The position numbers and the translations under genes are program-made. 64,000 bases of DNA. It comes from Leptospira langatensis (GTDB lineage: Bacteria; Spirochaetota; Leptospiria; Leptospirales; Leptospiraceae). The notes beneath the pieces are model-generated. The model saw nothing but the letters and a program-made list of their open reading frames with translations, ran no database searches and had not been told where the DNA came from. The stretch is taken from the NCBI RefSeq assembly GCF_004770615.1, contig NZ_RQER01000011.1, positions 496,001 through 560,000 on the forward strand, written 5' to 3'. This document shows positions 20,958-32,272 of this stretch, in pieces. How positions within the stretch are numbered: position 1 is the stretch's first letter; each line of letters begins with the position of its first letter.

Positions 20958-21938
20958 ATGCAGGTCCTCACGAGTCCTTCTCAGATCCTAGACTTAAAAC
21001 AGAGTAGAAATCCGAAGATATTATCCCTTCCTGATTCGTTCCGAAAGGAAACCGGGATCGATAAGGATTCTTCTTATACACTCCAGAAAGGATTTACCGT
21101 CGAAGGGAAGGCCACTTTCGAGAATAAGCCGAGCCAGGTCTCTATTTCCCCCAAACAAAACGGAAAATCCACTTTTTCTTGGAATGGGAAAAGTTACGAT
21201 CTGGACCCTGGAAAATGTATAAAAGGAAATCATAATATACAATTAGGGGAAGTCAAGGTGATCGAACATCCCCTGGCATGGATGTTGGCCTTCGGATTGT
21301 ATGCAGATTTTTCCTTGGAGGAGGCGAGTCTTCCTACATTCGATTATTGCGATCGAGTCTATATGGAAGGCGCAAAAGATAATCTGAAAGAGATCGGAAA
21401 GAGAAACCCGATCTCGGTATCTTCTCCTTTTGCCCTGGTTTGGGAAAAGGGATATTGTATTATAGAACCCTCTGAAGATAACAAATTCATGATAGATCAT
21501 CAGGTCGCTTATCCGGGAGAAACGATCGGGAACTCCAGGATAGAAATGGAATTTAATTCGGAAGTCTTTTCTTTCTTCGGAGATGCCCGCACAACTGCTT
21601 TTCGGACCAAGAAGGATGCGGAGAATTTTTACCAGATAGGTCTTGCCGGAGGTTTAAAGGATTATCCATTCACTCTGGAAAATGTTCTTTTGTTAGATGA
21701 GGATAAGATTTATAATCCCAGAGAGAAATTTGTGCATGAAGGTTATAATTACGAATTTCTTTGTCACGAGATCATAGACATCGTTTCCTGGCTTCGTTTT
21801 GCAGAAGAAGAATACGAAGGAAGATTCGTCGGAAGAATGACGACTTTTCTTTTCGACCACCATAAGCAGATCGATATAGCTCAGTTTGTTTGTGATCGAG
21901 AAGGCTTGCAAAAGAACGGGATCCAAGTCGTACGTTAG
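20958..21938 (+). CDS. Divergent LpxC-like (UDP-3-O-acyl-GlcNAc deacetylase fold) protein
   Basis: 326 residues whose order of motifs follows LpxC along its length. There is a IEHPLAWMLAFGL segment (Glu103, His104, matching the catalytic Glu and first zinc His of EHLxAAL), DARTTAFRTKKDAE near 209-222 (matching ARTFGF with its Thr), the GLAGGLKDYPFTLENVLLLD stretch (matching GLxxGGSxxNAIVxDD), and CHEIIDIVSWL with His270 and Asp274 (matching HKxxDxxGDL). A later DHHKQ (301-304) fits the general-base His. The conserved Lys and second Asp of the HKxxDxxGD box are Glu271 and Trp278 here. True LpxC starts the committed step of lipid A synthesis; this paralogue may use another amidosugar or be non-catalytic. 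AAGGGA lies 7 nt before the ATG. Confidence 0.75.
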   Translation: MQVLTSPSQILDLKQSRNPKILSLPDSFRKETGIDKDSSYTLQKGFTVEGKATFENKPSQVSISPKQNGKSTFSWNGKSYDLDPGKCIKGNHNIQLGEVKVIEHPLAWMLAFGLYADFSLEEASLPTFDYCDRVYMEGAKDNLKEIGKRNPISVSSPFALVWEKGYCIIEPSEDNKFMIDHQVAYPGETIGNSRIEMEFNSEVFSFFGDARTTAFRTKKDAENFYQIGLAGGLKDYPFTLENVLLLDEDKIYNPREKFVHEGYNYEFLCHEIIDIVSWLRFAEEEYEGRFVGRMTTFLFDHHKQIDIAQFVCDREGLQKNGIQVVR

Positions 21939-22081
21939 ATCTATAGAGGAAGAGCAGGCTCTAACTTCTTCTTCTAAAAAACCTTGGAAATAAATTTTGG
22001 AACCTAAAACTAGTTGTAAATTGAAGAGTTTTCCCGAAAATTCCAAATAACGAAGTATTACATTTCAAAAGAGGTTTGAAA

Positions 22082-22459
22082 ATGCGGGTAAAAATCCTAG
22101 CAATCGTGTCGTTTCTCTTTATTCTTTCTAATTGCGTTGTAGCCAATCAAACAGGATTCACGGACCGTTATAAGGGAAGTGTGGCCAAGAGCAAGATCCA
22201 GGAAGCGGCCACTACTGGAGCAGCTTTGTATGCGGTTGCGGCTTCGGATGCAAGTGGAGCGACTTATATCAATAATATCCTTCTCCCACCTATTTTGGCA
22301 AATTTCAGCCCTACGGAATATTACAATAAATCGGATGTGGACTCTTGTGCAGAGGAGATCAAGAATTTCGCAGCTTTGGGGGTTCGCCCAGTAGTTACGG
22401 TTCTTTTTGGCCAGTGCACGAATATCCAACCGGATGGTCTAGTCACTCAAAAGATCTAA
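22082..22459 (+). CDS. Small lipoprotein, function unknown
   Basis: A signal peptide with a leptospiral lipobox (ILSNC, Cys near 18) precedes a roughly 108-residue mature protein. It has an Ala-rich helix (AATTGAALYAVAASDASGA) and two later cysteines (DSCAEEI and FGQCTNI) that could form a disulfide. It resembles a family of small paralogous leptospiral lipoproteins, whose role is unknown. The ATG at 22082 with GAGG upstream is chosen over the in-frame TTG two codons earlier. Confidence 0.75.
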   Translation: MRVKILAIVSFLFILSNCVVANQTGFTDRYKGSVAKSKIQEAATTGAALYAVAASDASGATYINNILLPPILANFSPTEYYNKSDVDSCAEEIKNFAALGVRPVVTVLFGQCTNIQPDGLVTQKI

Positions 22460-22578
22460 GATCTCTTCTAACATAGCTAAACTTGCTCTGTAAGGCTTTT
22501 TGCAGGGCAAGTTGTTTCGTTTCCTCCTTAGTAAAACGCTTTTCAGAGGGGCATTCCCCACGGAATTTGTTTTTAGCA

Positions 22579-24384
<1,806 letters not shown>

Positions 24385-24387
24385 TCC

Positions 24388-25338
24388 TTGCTACTAAGTG
24401 TTTTGCGCATTGGCAAGACACGGATCGATCCGGTTGTTCGAACCGATTCTTACGAGATCCATATCAAACGAGAAGATCGGATCTTCTTTTCGCAAGGAAC
24501 AAAGATCCGAAAGCTTCTGGGGATTTACCAAAGCCTTTTACCTGAGATCCAATCCGGCAGGATAGAGAAGTTCATTCTACAGGGGAATTTACATTCCAAT
24601 GCGATCCTGGCCGGGGTGCTTTTCCTTCGAAATGTAGGAGTGCCTACAAAAGTCCTGGGTTATTCTAGGGATCCAAAGCTTGTTTCGCCCGCTTCTGTTC
24701 TGGCGAGTCGTTTTTCGGAACTGGAATTGTATCCGGGTCGAAGGGAATGGGAAAAGGCTGTCGAAGATACTACAAAATCCTCGCTGTCCGGATGGGATCT
24801 TATTGCTGAAGATCAGGACTCGCCTAGGAGCCTTCTTCTTCCGGAATATCTCTTCTGCCGGGAAGCCTTGGAGGGACTTTCTTCTCTTTGGGAAGAGATA
24901 GACCCGAGCTCCTTCGATCGGATTGTTTTAGATGTGGGCTCCGGACTGACCTGGATCTCCGGCATCCAATGGGGAAGGATTCCCATAACTGGGATCTGCC
25001 TGGGCTTACGCAAGGAGAGGACGATCTCTTGGCTTCAGGAGAATTTGTCGTCACTTCGACAAACACTTCCTCCGCTCCCGTGGAACTCTCTCATAGAGCC
25101 AAGGGAAAAGCTAGACCATCCTTTTTCCTTTGGAAAGAAGGGTGGGTTCTGGGAAGAGAAAGCAGACGAATATGAAAGAAGATTTGGGATCTATCTAGAG
25201 CCAATCTATGCTGCTAAGTCGTTCGCAGTTCTGGAAGAGATGGCCAAGTCGGGAGAACTGAAGGGCAGGATCTTATATATCTACCAAGGTGGAGCCTTGC
25301 AAGGAATGTCCCTGGATAATAAAAAAGCCTCCAGATAG
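24388..25338 (+). CDS. PLP-dependent enzyme of the ACC deaminase / D-cysteine desulfhydrase fold
   Basis: A 316-residue fold-type II enzyme. IKREDRIFFSQGTKIRKL near 28-45 places the Schiff-base lysine in the family GNKxRK position. GNLHSN near 65-71 stands for GGxQSN. GSGLTWISG near 184-192 is the phosphate-binding loop (family GSGxTxAG), and YIYQGG near the C-terminus closes the active site. It is more divergent than typical ACC deaminases, so the substrate is open. The start is a TTG at 24388, 3 nt after the lepA stop; no internal ATG gives a full domain, which suggests translational coupling. Its stop lies inside the terminator hairpin. Confidence 0.78.
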   Translation: MLLSVLRIGKTRIDPVVRTDSYEIHIKREDRIFFSQGTKIRKLLGIYQSLLPEIQSGRIEKFILQGNLHSNAILAGVLFLRNVGVPTKVLGYSRDPKLVSPASVLASRFSELELYPGRREWEKAVEDTTKSSLSGWDLIAEDQDSPRSLLLPEYLFCREALEGLSSLWEEIDPSSFDRIVLDVGSGLTWISGIQWGRIPITGICLGLRKERTISWLQENLSSLRQTLPPLPWNSLIEPREKLDHPFSFGKKGGFWEEKADEYERRFGIYLEPIYAAKSFAVLEEMAKSGELKGRILYIYQGGALQGMSLDNKKASR

Positions 25339-25347
25339 GAGGCCTTT
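25323..25347. terminator. Bidirectional terminator between the PLP enzyme gene and sdhB
   Basis: GCCTCC (25327-25332) pairs with GGAGGC (25338-25343) around a 5-nt loop, with an A-run before and a T-rich run after. It serves both converging genes, and its 5' arm overlaps the last codons of the plus-strand gene. Confidence 0.8.
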
Positions 25348-25374
25348 CTACAGAGTTGAAAATTCCAATTTGAA

Positions 25375-26106
25375 TTAGGAAAGAATGAATTCCTTGTTCA
25401 AAACTCGAATGAAGTCGCGTTTGATGTCTTTCGGACAAGCGGCCTCGCACTCGTATTGGTTTGTGCAATTTCCAAATCCTTCCTTGTCCATTGCGTTCAC
25501 CATGTTTTTCACGCGTTCCTTCTTCTCTACCTGTCCTTGTGGAAGAAGTGCCAGGTGAGAGACTTTTGCGGACACAAATAACATAGCAGAAGCATTCTTA
25601 CAAGAAGCGACGCAAGCACCACAACCAATACAGGTCGCAGCATCCATTGCCACATCCGCATCTTTCTTAGGGATCGGAAGTGCATTCGCGTCAGGAGCTC
25701 CCCCGGTATTGATACTTACGAATCCTCCGGATTGGATCACACGGTCGAAAGCGCTACGATCCACAACCAAGTCCTTGATCACGGGAAATGCTTTCGCTCT
25801 CCAAGGTTCGAGATAAATTGTATCTCCGTCCTTGAAGCTTCTCATATGGAGCTGGCAAGTAGTGACCCCAGGAAGAGGGCCGTGCGCCTCTCCGTTGATC
25901 ATAATATTACAAGAACCGCAAATACCTTCTCTACAGTCGTGTTCGAAGGCGATCGGATCATCACCCTTCACGATCAACTCTTCGTTGACCACGTCCAGCA
26001 TCTCTAAGAAAGACATATCAGGAGAAACTCCCTTTGCATCGTAATTTACGATCTTGCCTTTCTCTTTTGAGTTTTTTTGTCTCCAGACTTTGAGTTTGAG
26101 GTCCAT
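25375..26106 (-). CDS. sdhB: Succinate dehydrogenase/fumarate reductase iron-sulfur subunit
   Basis: Carries electrons between the flavin of SdhA and the membrane quinone. The 243 residues hold the [2Fe-2S] ligands (CREGICGSC and a later Cys in VTTC), the [4Fe-4S] set [11 protein letters not shown] and the third cluster set [14 protein letters not shown]. It starts 1 nt from the sdhA stop and ends the sdhCAB operon. The arrangement with one cytochrome b subunit points to the three-subunit type used by Bacteroidetes, Epsilonproteobacteria and spirochaetes. Confidence 0.96.
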   Translation of the reverse strand: MDLKLKVWRQKNSKEKGKIVNYDAKGVSPDMSFLEMLDVVNEELIVKGDDPIAFEHDCREGICGSCNIMINGEAHGPLPGVTTCQLHMRSFKDGDTIYLEPWRAKAFPVIKDLVVDRSAFDRVIQSGGFVSINTGGAPDANALPIPKKDADVAMDAATCIGCGACVASCKNASAMLFVSAKVSHLALLPQGQVEKKERVKNMVNAMDKEGFGNCTNQYECEAACPKDIKRDFIRVLNKEFILS

Positions 26107-28022
26107 TATTTGTAGCTCCTCGTAGCGAGTTTAATGTTCTCGAATTCCAAATGCTCCCTGTGTTCCACAGGTTTTGTTCCAGATCCTTTCCATTCCCAAG
26201 CAGTTGCATGGCAGAATTTATTGTCGTCGCGTTTTGCTTCGCCGTCTTCCATCTGATGCTCGGTGCGGAAATGTCCACCGCAGGATTCTTCTCTGGTGAG
26301 CGCATCCAAGCAGAGTAGTTCTCCGAATTCTAAGAAGTCGGCAACTCTTCCTGCTTTTTCCAAGGATTGATTTAGCTCAGTTCCGGAACCTGGAACGTTT
26401 ACGTTCTTCCAGAATTCCTCTCTGATCTGAGGGATCTTAGTAAGAGCTTCTTTTAGGCTCTTCTCATCTCTTGCCATACCGCAATTGTTCCACATGAGTT
26501 TTCCCAACTCTTTATGGAAGGAATCTACGGTTCTCTTTCCTTTGATGGAGAGAAGTTTATTCGTCTGTTCGTTTACATCCGTCTCTGCCTTTTTGAACTC
26601 GGCATGATCTACAGAAGGAGTTTTGCCGAATCCGACTTCTGCGAGATAATTTCCGATGGTATAAGGAAGAACGAAATATCCGTCCGCGAGTCCTTGCATG
26701 AGAGCGGAAGCTCCGAGTCGGTTCGCACCATGATCAGAGAAGTTTGCCTCACCGATCACGAATAAACCTGGAAGATTGCTCATTAGATTATAATCTACCC
26801 AAAGACCGCCCATGGTATAGTGAACCGCAGGGTAGATCCTCATTGGGACCTTGTATGGGTTCTCTCCGGTAATCTGTTCATACATCTGGAAGAGGTTTCC
26901 GTATCTTTCTGCGATTGTATGCTCTCCCAAGCGTTGGATCGCAGAAGAGAAGTCTAGATAAACTCCTTGTCCGCCCGGCCCTACGCCGAATCCAGCATCG
27001 CAAACTTCTTTTGCAGAACGAGAAGCGATATCTCTCGGGCAAAGGTTTCCATAGCTCGGATATTTTCTTTCCAGATAATAATCTCTCTCGCTTTCCGGAA
27101 TGTCCGCAGGATTACGAGTGTCTCCTTGTTTCTTAGGGACCCAAATCCTACCGTCGTTACGAAGAGACTCGGACATCAAAGTTAGTTTAGATTGATGGTC
27201 TCCAGACACAGGAATACAAGTAGGGTGGATCTGAGTGTAACAAGGGTTTGCGAAGAAGGCGCCCTTCTTGTACGCTCTGAAAGTCGCAGTTACGTTAGAT
27301 CCTTTTGCGTTTGTAGAAAGATAGAATACGTTACCATATCCACCGGAAGCCAGGACCACTGCATCGCCAGCGTGCACACTGATCTTACCGGTAACCAGGT
27401 CACGGATGATCACGCCTTTTGCATGGCCGTCGATCACTACCAGGTCTACCATTTCGGTGCGAGGATACATTTTCACATTTCCCAAACCGATCTGACGGGA
27501 AAGAGAAGAGTAGGCGCCTAAAAGAAGCTGTTGCCCTGTTTGGCCTTTTGCGTAGAAGGTACGAGAAACTTGCGCTCCACCGAAAGATCTGTTATCCAAG
27601 TGGCCACCGTATTCACGAGCGAATGGAACACCTTGGGCTACGCACTGGTCGATGATATTTGCGGAAACTTGAGCCAAACGATAGACGTTCGCTTCTCTCG
27701 CTCTAAAATCACCACCCTTGATCGTATCATAGAAGAGACGATAGACGGAGTCACCATCGTTCTGATAATTCTTGGCAGCGTTGATACCACCCTGAGCGGC
27801 GATGGAGTGAGCCCTACGAGGGCTGTCTTGGAAGCAGAAAGTTTTTACGTTATACCCAAGTTCAGCAAGAGTTGCGGAAGCGGAACCCCCAGCAAGACCA
27901 GTACCGATCACGATGATTGTATATTTTCTTTTGTTGGCTGGGTTCACCAATTTGATATGGGATTTGTAATCGTCCCATTTCTTTTCCAACGGACCCGATG
28001 GGATTTTGGAATCTAAACTCAT
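26106..28022 (-). CDS. sdhA: Succinate dehydrogenase/fumarate reductase flavoprotein subunit
   Basis: Oxidises succinate (or reduces fumarate) at a covalently bound FAD. The 638 residues include the dinucleotide fold [19 protein letters not shown] near 38-56, the flavinylation region [17 protein letters not shown] with its His, the catalytic segment around HPTCIP, and [13 protein letters not shown] then [12 protein letters not shown]. The C-terminal [10 protein letters not shown] is typical of the type with one cytochrome subunit. It is flanked by sdhC and sdhB with almost no spacing. Confidence 0.97.
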   Translation of the reverse strand: MSLDSKIPSGPLEKKWDDYKSHIKLVNPANKRKYTIIVIGTGLAGGSASATLAELGYNVKTFCFQDSPRRAHSIAAQGGINAAKNYQNDGDSVYRLFYDTIKGGDFRAREANVYRLAQVSANIIDQCVAQGVPFAREYGGHLDNRSFGGAQVSRTFYAKGQTGQQLLLGAYSSLSRQIGLGNVKMYPRTEMVDLVVIDGHAKGVIIRDLVTGKISVHAGDAVVLASGGYGNVFYLSTNAKGSNVTATFRAYKKGAFFANPCYTQIHPTCIPVSGDHQSKLTLMSESLRNDGRIWVPKKQGDTRNPADIPESERDYYLERKYPSYGNLCPRDIASRSAKEVCDAGFGVGPGGQGVYLDFSSAIQRLGEHTIAERYGNLFQMYEQITGENPYKVPMRIYPAVHYTMGGLWVDYNLMSNLPGLFVIGEANFSDHGANRLGASALMQGLADGYFVLPYTIGNYLAEVGFGKTPSVDHAEFKKAETDVNEQTNKLLSIKGKRTVDSFHKELGKLMWNNCGMARDEKSLKEALTKIPQIREEFWKNVNVPGSGTELNQSLEKAGRVADFLEFGELLCLDALTREESCGGHFRTEHQMEDGEAKRDDNKFCHATAWEWKGSGTKPVEHREHLEFENIKLATRSYK

Positions 28023-28024
28023 AG

Positions 28025-28726
28025 TTATTGCGCTCCTGAAACTTTCACAAAGTTAAGAAGTACGGCAACCGGCATAGAACTGTTACCGATGAAGATGGTC
28101 AGTGCATAAAGGATTGCGAATGCGTTCGTTTTCGGTGCCCAGAAAGGGGTGTTGAGTCCCAGGGTTTGGAAAACGCTTGTGACCCCGTGTCTAAGGTGGA
28201 ATGCGAGAATGAACATTGCCACGATATAGGAAACAGAAACATAAATGTTCTTAAATCCTAAAACGACCATGGAATACACATCATGCCTTTGCTTGTCCCC
28301 GATCGTTTCTTGAAGTGCAAAATTCTCAGGTTGGAATTTACCAAATGTAAAATGAAGCAAATGATAGATAACGAAAGAGAGAATTACCAAGCCGGTGAGA
28401 GCCATATAACGGGAGGAAAGGGTGGCTTGGATCGTGCTATTCTTTACGTAGCCGACCGGTCTTGCCGCCTTGTTTTCCAAGGACAATTGGATCGCGTAAT
28501 ACACGTGTAAAACGAAAGCGACCAAAAGAATTCCTCGAGCCAACCATAAAAGTCCGCCCAAGCTTTGTAGGAACTCGGCATAAGAATTAATCTTGTCCGG
28601 TTCTTGGAAGATCTGGAGGTTCCCCAGCATATGCAAAAATACAAAGCCGAAGAAAATGATACCGGTGATCGCAACGATAGTTTTTCTACCGATGGAAGAC
28701 CTTAGATATCCAGCTTGAAAATCCAT
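28025..28726 (-). CDS. sdhC: Succinate dehydrogenase cytochrome b subunit
   Basis: The single membrane anchor that carries haem b and hands electrons to menaquinone. The 233 residues contain about five transmembrane helices. Candidate haem-ligand histidines lie in [31 protein letters not shown] and [12 protein letters not shown]. The pattern matches the B-type SdhC/FrdC family rather than the paired SdhC/SdhD type. It is the first gene of sdhCAB. The 220-bp divergent spacer to the aldo/keto reductase gene holds no clear operator. Confidence 0.93.
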   Translation of the reverse strand: MDFQAGYLRSSIGRKTIVAITGIIFFGFVFLHMLGNLQIFQEPDKINSYAEFLQSLGGLLWLARGILLVAFVLHVYYAIQLSLENKAARPVGYVKNSTIQATLSSRYMALTGLVILSFVIYHLLHFTFGKFQPENFALQETIGDKQRHDVYSMVVLGFKNIYVSVSYIVAMFILAFHLRHGVTSVFQTLGLNTPFWAPKTNAFAILYALTIFIGNSSMPVAVLLNFVKVSGAQ

Positions 28727-28946
28727 TCAAAATCTCCTGTGAGGATATAGGAAGAAGTCATCGATTTGTGTGAAAAAGGACCAGGAAACATACCAAATGT
28801 TCGCCTGACACTCTAACAAATTATGATAAAAAAACAGGTTCAGACGAAAAGCACTTTTAAACGAAAAGACAAAAAATGGACATTCTAAGCAGAAAGTTTA
28901 GACTTGGTCTCATTTAGCTTGGGACGGAAGTTTGGAACATTATAAT

Positions 28947-30422
28947 ATGCCTGGATCGGATCCGTTTCGAAGTTTATACCAAGAGGAATTGAGGGAGGGA
29001 AGAAAGGAGAAATCTCTTTCTTCCGAGGAAAAGACCGGGTATTTTTATTTTAGAGGAATGCAACTCTCTCGAGTAGGGTTCGGCGGATATCGTATCGGGC
29101 TCCAAGATCCGGAGCATAGAGAGGCTCTGGAATTTTCACTACGTTCCGGAGTGAATCTGATCGACGTATCCTCCAATTACGGTGACGGGGAAGCGGAGAG
29201 TCTCGTAGGGCAGGTGTTGCGCAAGAGTTTTGCGAAGAGGATCACGTCCAGAAAGGAGATCTTCCTCGTCACGAAGGTGGGCTATATCCAAGGAAAGAAT
29301 TTGCAGTTAGTCGAGTCCAGAAACCAAGACAAGACTCCTTTTCCGGAAATCACGTATTACCAATCCGGCTGTTATCATTGTATTTCTCCTGAATTTTTAG
29401 AAGATCAATTAGAGAGATCCCGCAGGCGACTCGGACTTTCTGTTATCGATGCATTCCTTCTCCATAATCCCGAATATTTTCTAATGCATTCTGAGAAGAA
29501 GGGGATCCCCCGTGCCGAAGCCAGAGCCGAATACTACCGAAGGATCCGAGAGGCCTTTATTTTTCTGGAGAAGGTGAAAAAAGAAGGGAAGATCCAGTAC
29601 TACGGGATCTCGAGTAATACCTTCCCTGTCCCGGAAGAGGAATATACTCACAGTTCTTTGTCGAAGATACTACAGATCGCGGAAGAGGTCGGAGGAAAGG
29701 AGCACGGCTTTGCGGTGGTCCAATTCCCTGGAAATTGGTACGAGGACGGATTTATCAGAAATCAGAATTCGAATGGAAAAAACCTTCTGGATCTCTGCGA
29801 ATTGCACGACCTTCTCCCTTTGACCAATAGACCGCTGAACTCATTTCGGGCCGGCGAGGGGATGGTCCGACTCTCATATTCCAGTCTGAATGCTCAAGAA
29901 GTGGAAAATTCGTCGAAGTTACTACAGATCCTAGAACTCGAATCTTCTCTCACGGAAGAACTGGAACCAAATCCAAAGTGGAGCACACTTTCTTCTCTTT
30001 GGAATGAATACGGAGAAAAGATCAGAACAGAAGACCAGTTCCAGGTCTTGTTGGAAAAGTCCTGGATCCCGATCTTGCGGCAAACGGTGAGCGAGCTTTC
30101 GGCAGAACAAGGAAAGGAAGCAGCGGAAGAATATATCCGGGTGTTGAATACGGCCCTTCCGTATTTGGAGGAACGAATACGGATCCGGTCTTCCGAAAAA
30201 TTGGCTAGTCTCTATAAAGATTTGATCACAAGATTCCATTCGACCGGATATGAACCGACTAGTCTTTCCTCTCTAATGGTCATGGATCTCGCCTCTCTTC
30301 TCAAGAATGGGACAGTTCTTTTAGGAATGAGAAAAAGGAAATATGTTCGGGACATTCTTCCGATCTGGAAACAACCTCTGCCGACTATACATCCGAACCA
30401 TTGGGGAGAGCATGGAGTTTGA
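28947..30422 (+). CDS. Aldo/keto reductase family protein with long C-terminal extension
   Basis: Residues up to about 310 form an aldo/keto reductase barrel: FGGYRIGLQ, the catalytic Asp region VNLIDVSSNYGDGEAE, Lys in FLVTKVGY, and the DAFLLHNPE strand. The remaining 180 residues are helical and unlike short AKRs, including repeats of Glu/Leu-rich segments, so the protein (about 491 residues) may be a fusion or have an extra regulatory part. A TTG at 28932 is in frame, but the ATG at 28947 has GGAA 9 nt upstream. Its end overlaps the DUF309 gene by 11 bp. Confidence 0.85.
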   Translation: MPGSDPFRSLYQEELREGRKEKSLSSEEKTGYFYFRGMQLSRVGFGGYRIGLQDPEHREALEFSLRSGVNLIDVSSNYGDGEAESLVGQVLRKSFAKRITSRKEIFLVTKVGYIQGKNLQLVESRNQDKTPFPEITYYQSGCYHCISPEFLEDQLERSRRRLGLSVIDAFLLHNPEYFLMHSEKKGIPRAEARAEYYRRIREAFIFLEKVKKEGKIQYYGISSNTFPVPEEEYTHSSLSKILQIAEEVGGKEHGFAVVQFPGNWYEDGFIRNQNSNGKNLLDLCELHDLLPLTNRPLNSFRAGEGMVRLSYSSLNAQEVENSSKLLQILELESSLTEELEPNPKWSTLSSLWNEYGEKIRTEDQFQVLLEKSWIPILRQTVSELSAEQGKEAAEEYIRVLNTALPYLEERIRIRSSEKLASLYKDLITRFHSTGYEPTSLSSLMVMDLASLLKNGTVLLGMRKRKYVRDILPIWKQPLPTIHPNHWGEHGV

Positions 30423-30897
30423 TCCGGAAATACGTTCTATCCTAGAAAAGATCAAGTCGGGAGAAGATGCAAATTCTACCTTCGACTACGCTTGGAAAGA
30501 AGGAAGACGGCTGTATTTAGATAAAAGATATTTCGAGCTCCACGAAGTATTCGAATTCCAATGGAAGAAGGAGACTGGAGGCCGGAGACTCCTTCTGCAT
30601 GGATGGATCCAACTTGCAATTTCTCTTAATAAGATTTTTGTAAAACCCAATATGAGAGGAGCAAGGATGCAGGCGGAGAAGTCCAAACAAAAATTCGAAA
30701 GCCTTGGCTCTACCGGAGAACTATCTTCCAAAGGAGATAATTGGAATTCGGAGATCATTGTATTCCTAAATGAATTATTATCCTTATTTTCAGGGGAAGA
30801 AAGTTGGGATATCGAACAAATTAGCAGACTTTCTCTTCCAAAATTCCAAGCTGACGGAAAGGAATGGTTTGCACCTTTCGTTTTTACTATAGAATGA
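30412..30897 (+). CDS. DUF309 family protein
   Basis: About 161 residues with the DUF309 hallmark RRLYLDKRYFELHEVFEFQW (His and Glu in HEVFE), then a helical segment LLLHGWIQLAISLNK. DUF309 proteins are small all-helical proteins with a putative metal or ligand site; no role is settled. The ATG at 30412 lies inside the end of the aldo/keto reductase gene, so translation is coupled. A hydrolase gene follows 9 bp after the stop. Confidence 0.85.
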   Translation: MEFDPEIRSILEKIKSGEDANSTFDYAWKEGRRLYLDKRYFELHEVFEFQWKKETGGRRLLLHGWIQLAISLNKIFVKPNMRGARMQAEKSKQKFESLGSTGELSSKGDNWNSEIIVFLNELLSLFSGEESWDIEQISRLSLPKFQADGKEWFAPFVFTIE

Positions 30898-30906
30898 ATC
30901 CGGATT

Positions 30907-31797
30907 ATGGAATTGGCTGACGGAAAACACACTAGCGCAGAGACCGGATTCTTTGAGTCCGGCGGATATAGACTCGCGTATGCAAAAAGAGACAATGGAA
31001 AAGGAAGAGCCTTACTTCTCCTCCATGGTTTCATGGATTCTTCCCAAACCTTTTTATTCCAGGAGGAATTCCTTTCCGAGTATTTCGATCTCTACCGTTT
31101 CGACTACCGTGGCCACGGTGACTCGGAATGGTTGCGAGAAGGTTTTTATCATTTCATGCTTCCTCTTGTGGATACGAGAAGCTTTATCACGCAATTCCTT
31201 CCTGAAAAATTCCATATCTTAGGCCATTCCATGGGAGGAGGCTTGGGTTCTAGGATCGCAGGACTCTATCCGGATCGAGTGGAAAGTCTTGTCGCCTTAG
31301 AAGGGTTCAGTTCCATTCCCGACCCGGAAAGAGAGAGAAGAAGGTTCCGATCCTGGCTGGATTCCTGGGAGATCAGTCTTGCAGGAAAAGATAGAAAGCG
31401 CCAAAAGAATTTCAGATCCGTAGCCGAGGCGGCCGCAAGACTGGCGCCGATGTATCCAAGACTTCCGGAAGATAGGCTCTTAAAGATTACGGAAACCTTA
31501 ACTAAGCCTAGCGAAGACGGATTCATGTGGAAAAGCGATCCTTCATATAAGAATGGTCCTCCCGTTTTCTTAAGTCCTCAATTTACTAGACATCTTTGGG
31601 AGAGCATTTCTTGTCCTGTCCTCGTGATTTACGGAAAGAAGACCCATCTGGCTCTGGATGATTCCGGAGAAGTGTTCTCTCATATTAAGAATTTAAAATA
31701 TACTGAAATAGAAGATGCGGGCCATAATATGCATCATGATCGCCCGGAAGCGGTAAATGAGCTACTTCGCGAATTCTACGTAACAAATTTGAAGTAA
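30907..31797 (+). CDS. Alpha/beta hydrolase
   Basis: A 296-residue hydrolase with [10 protein letters not shown] (oxyanion hole), the nucleophile elbow [11 protein letters not shown] near residue 103-113, an acid region near LVIYGKKTH and the catalytic His in DAGHNMHHD. It is a small-molecule esterase, lipase or haloperoxidase-like enzyme; the substrate is unknown. It is third in the operon with the aldo/keto reductase and DUF309 genes. Confidence 0.9.
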   Translation: MELADGKHTSAETGFFESGGYRLAYAKRDNGKGRALLLLHGFMDSSQTFLFQEEFLSEYFDLYRFDYRGHGDSEWLREGFYHFMLPLVDTRSFITQFLPEKFHILGHSMGGGLGSRIAGLYPDRVESLVALEGFSSIPDPERERRRFRSWLDSWEISLAGKDRKRQKNFRSVAEAAARLAPMYPRLPEDRLLKITETLTKPSEDGFMWKSDPSYKNGPPVFLSPQFTRHLWESISCPVLVIYGKKTHLALDDSGEVFSHIKNLKYTEIEDAGHNMHHDRPEAVNELLREFYVTNLK

Positions 31798-31931
31798 ATA
31801 GGTTTAACGTACGTATCAATGTCGTCTAACGTAAAATTTACGCACGTATGTTTAGTACTAAAAATCCTGAGACATAAAAAATTTATGGGGAAATAAATAA
31901 AAAAAACTTGTACTTTAATCGTACTCAAATA

Positions 31932-31962
31932 CGCTCCTTCCAACGTTTGGTAGTAGGGAGCG
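31932..31962 (+). promoter_or_regulatory. Leader hairpin that pairs the Shine-Dalgarno sequence of the following gene
   Basis: CGCTCCTT (31932-31939) pairs with AGGGAGCG (31955-31962) with one G-U, and an inner CCAA/TTGG stem (31940-31943 with 31947-31950) stacks on it with a 4-nt bulge. The SD sequence GGGAG (31956-31960) is in the 3' arm, 5 nt before the ATG. The structure would block ribosome binding until it is opened. Confidence 0.5.
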
Positions 31963-31965
31963 CAC

Positions 31966-32175
31966 ATGGTGAGCAGCAAATTTAAAGAGCAATTGGAAAG
32001 ATACGTAAATTATCGCGGGATCGACATCATCTTACATCTGAAAGACGGTTCTGTAATCGAATTGGATAAAAATCGCAGGCTCATCGGTGAAGAGATCGTA
32101 TACTTCCCGGAAAAATCCAGCCCAAGTAAAATTTCCTTAACCATGATCCAGAAAGCGGATCTATTCGTCGCATAA
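31966..32175 (+). CDS. Small protein (69 residues), function unknown
   Basis: A short mixed alpha/beta protein: an amphipathic helix (SKFKEQLERYVNYRG), two strands (IDIILHLKDGSVIELD) and a Lys/Ser-rich end. It has no signal peptide. It is closed by a good terminator and follows a 168-bp spacer that holds repeated ACGT-rich palindromes (for example CGTAAAATTTACG at 31830-31842) and the SD-sequestering hairpin. It is probably a real, tightly regulated gene. Confidence 0.7.
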   Translation: MVSSKFKEQLERYVNYRGIDIILHLKDGSVIELDKNRRLIGEEIVYFPEKSSPSKISLTMIQKADLFVA

Positions 32176-32218
32176 ACGATCAACTTTCTTCGAAACGAAT
32201 TTAGAAGAAAAACAAACG

Positions 32219-32241
32219 ACGCCGGGGAATCCCCCCGGTGT
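32219..32241. terminator. Terminator between the 69-residue gene and the convergent small gene
   Basis: ACGCCGGGG (32219-32227) pairs with CCCCGGTGT (32233-32241), with one G-U pair and a 5-nt loop; TTATTT follows on the plus strand. Confidence 0.8.
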
Positions 32242-32272
32242 TTATTTCAAATCAGGCCCAATCGAAAATGAC

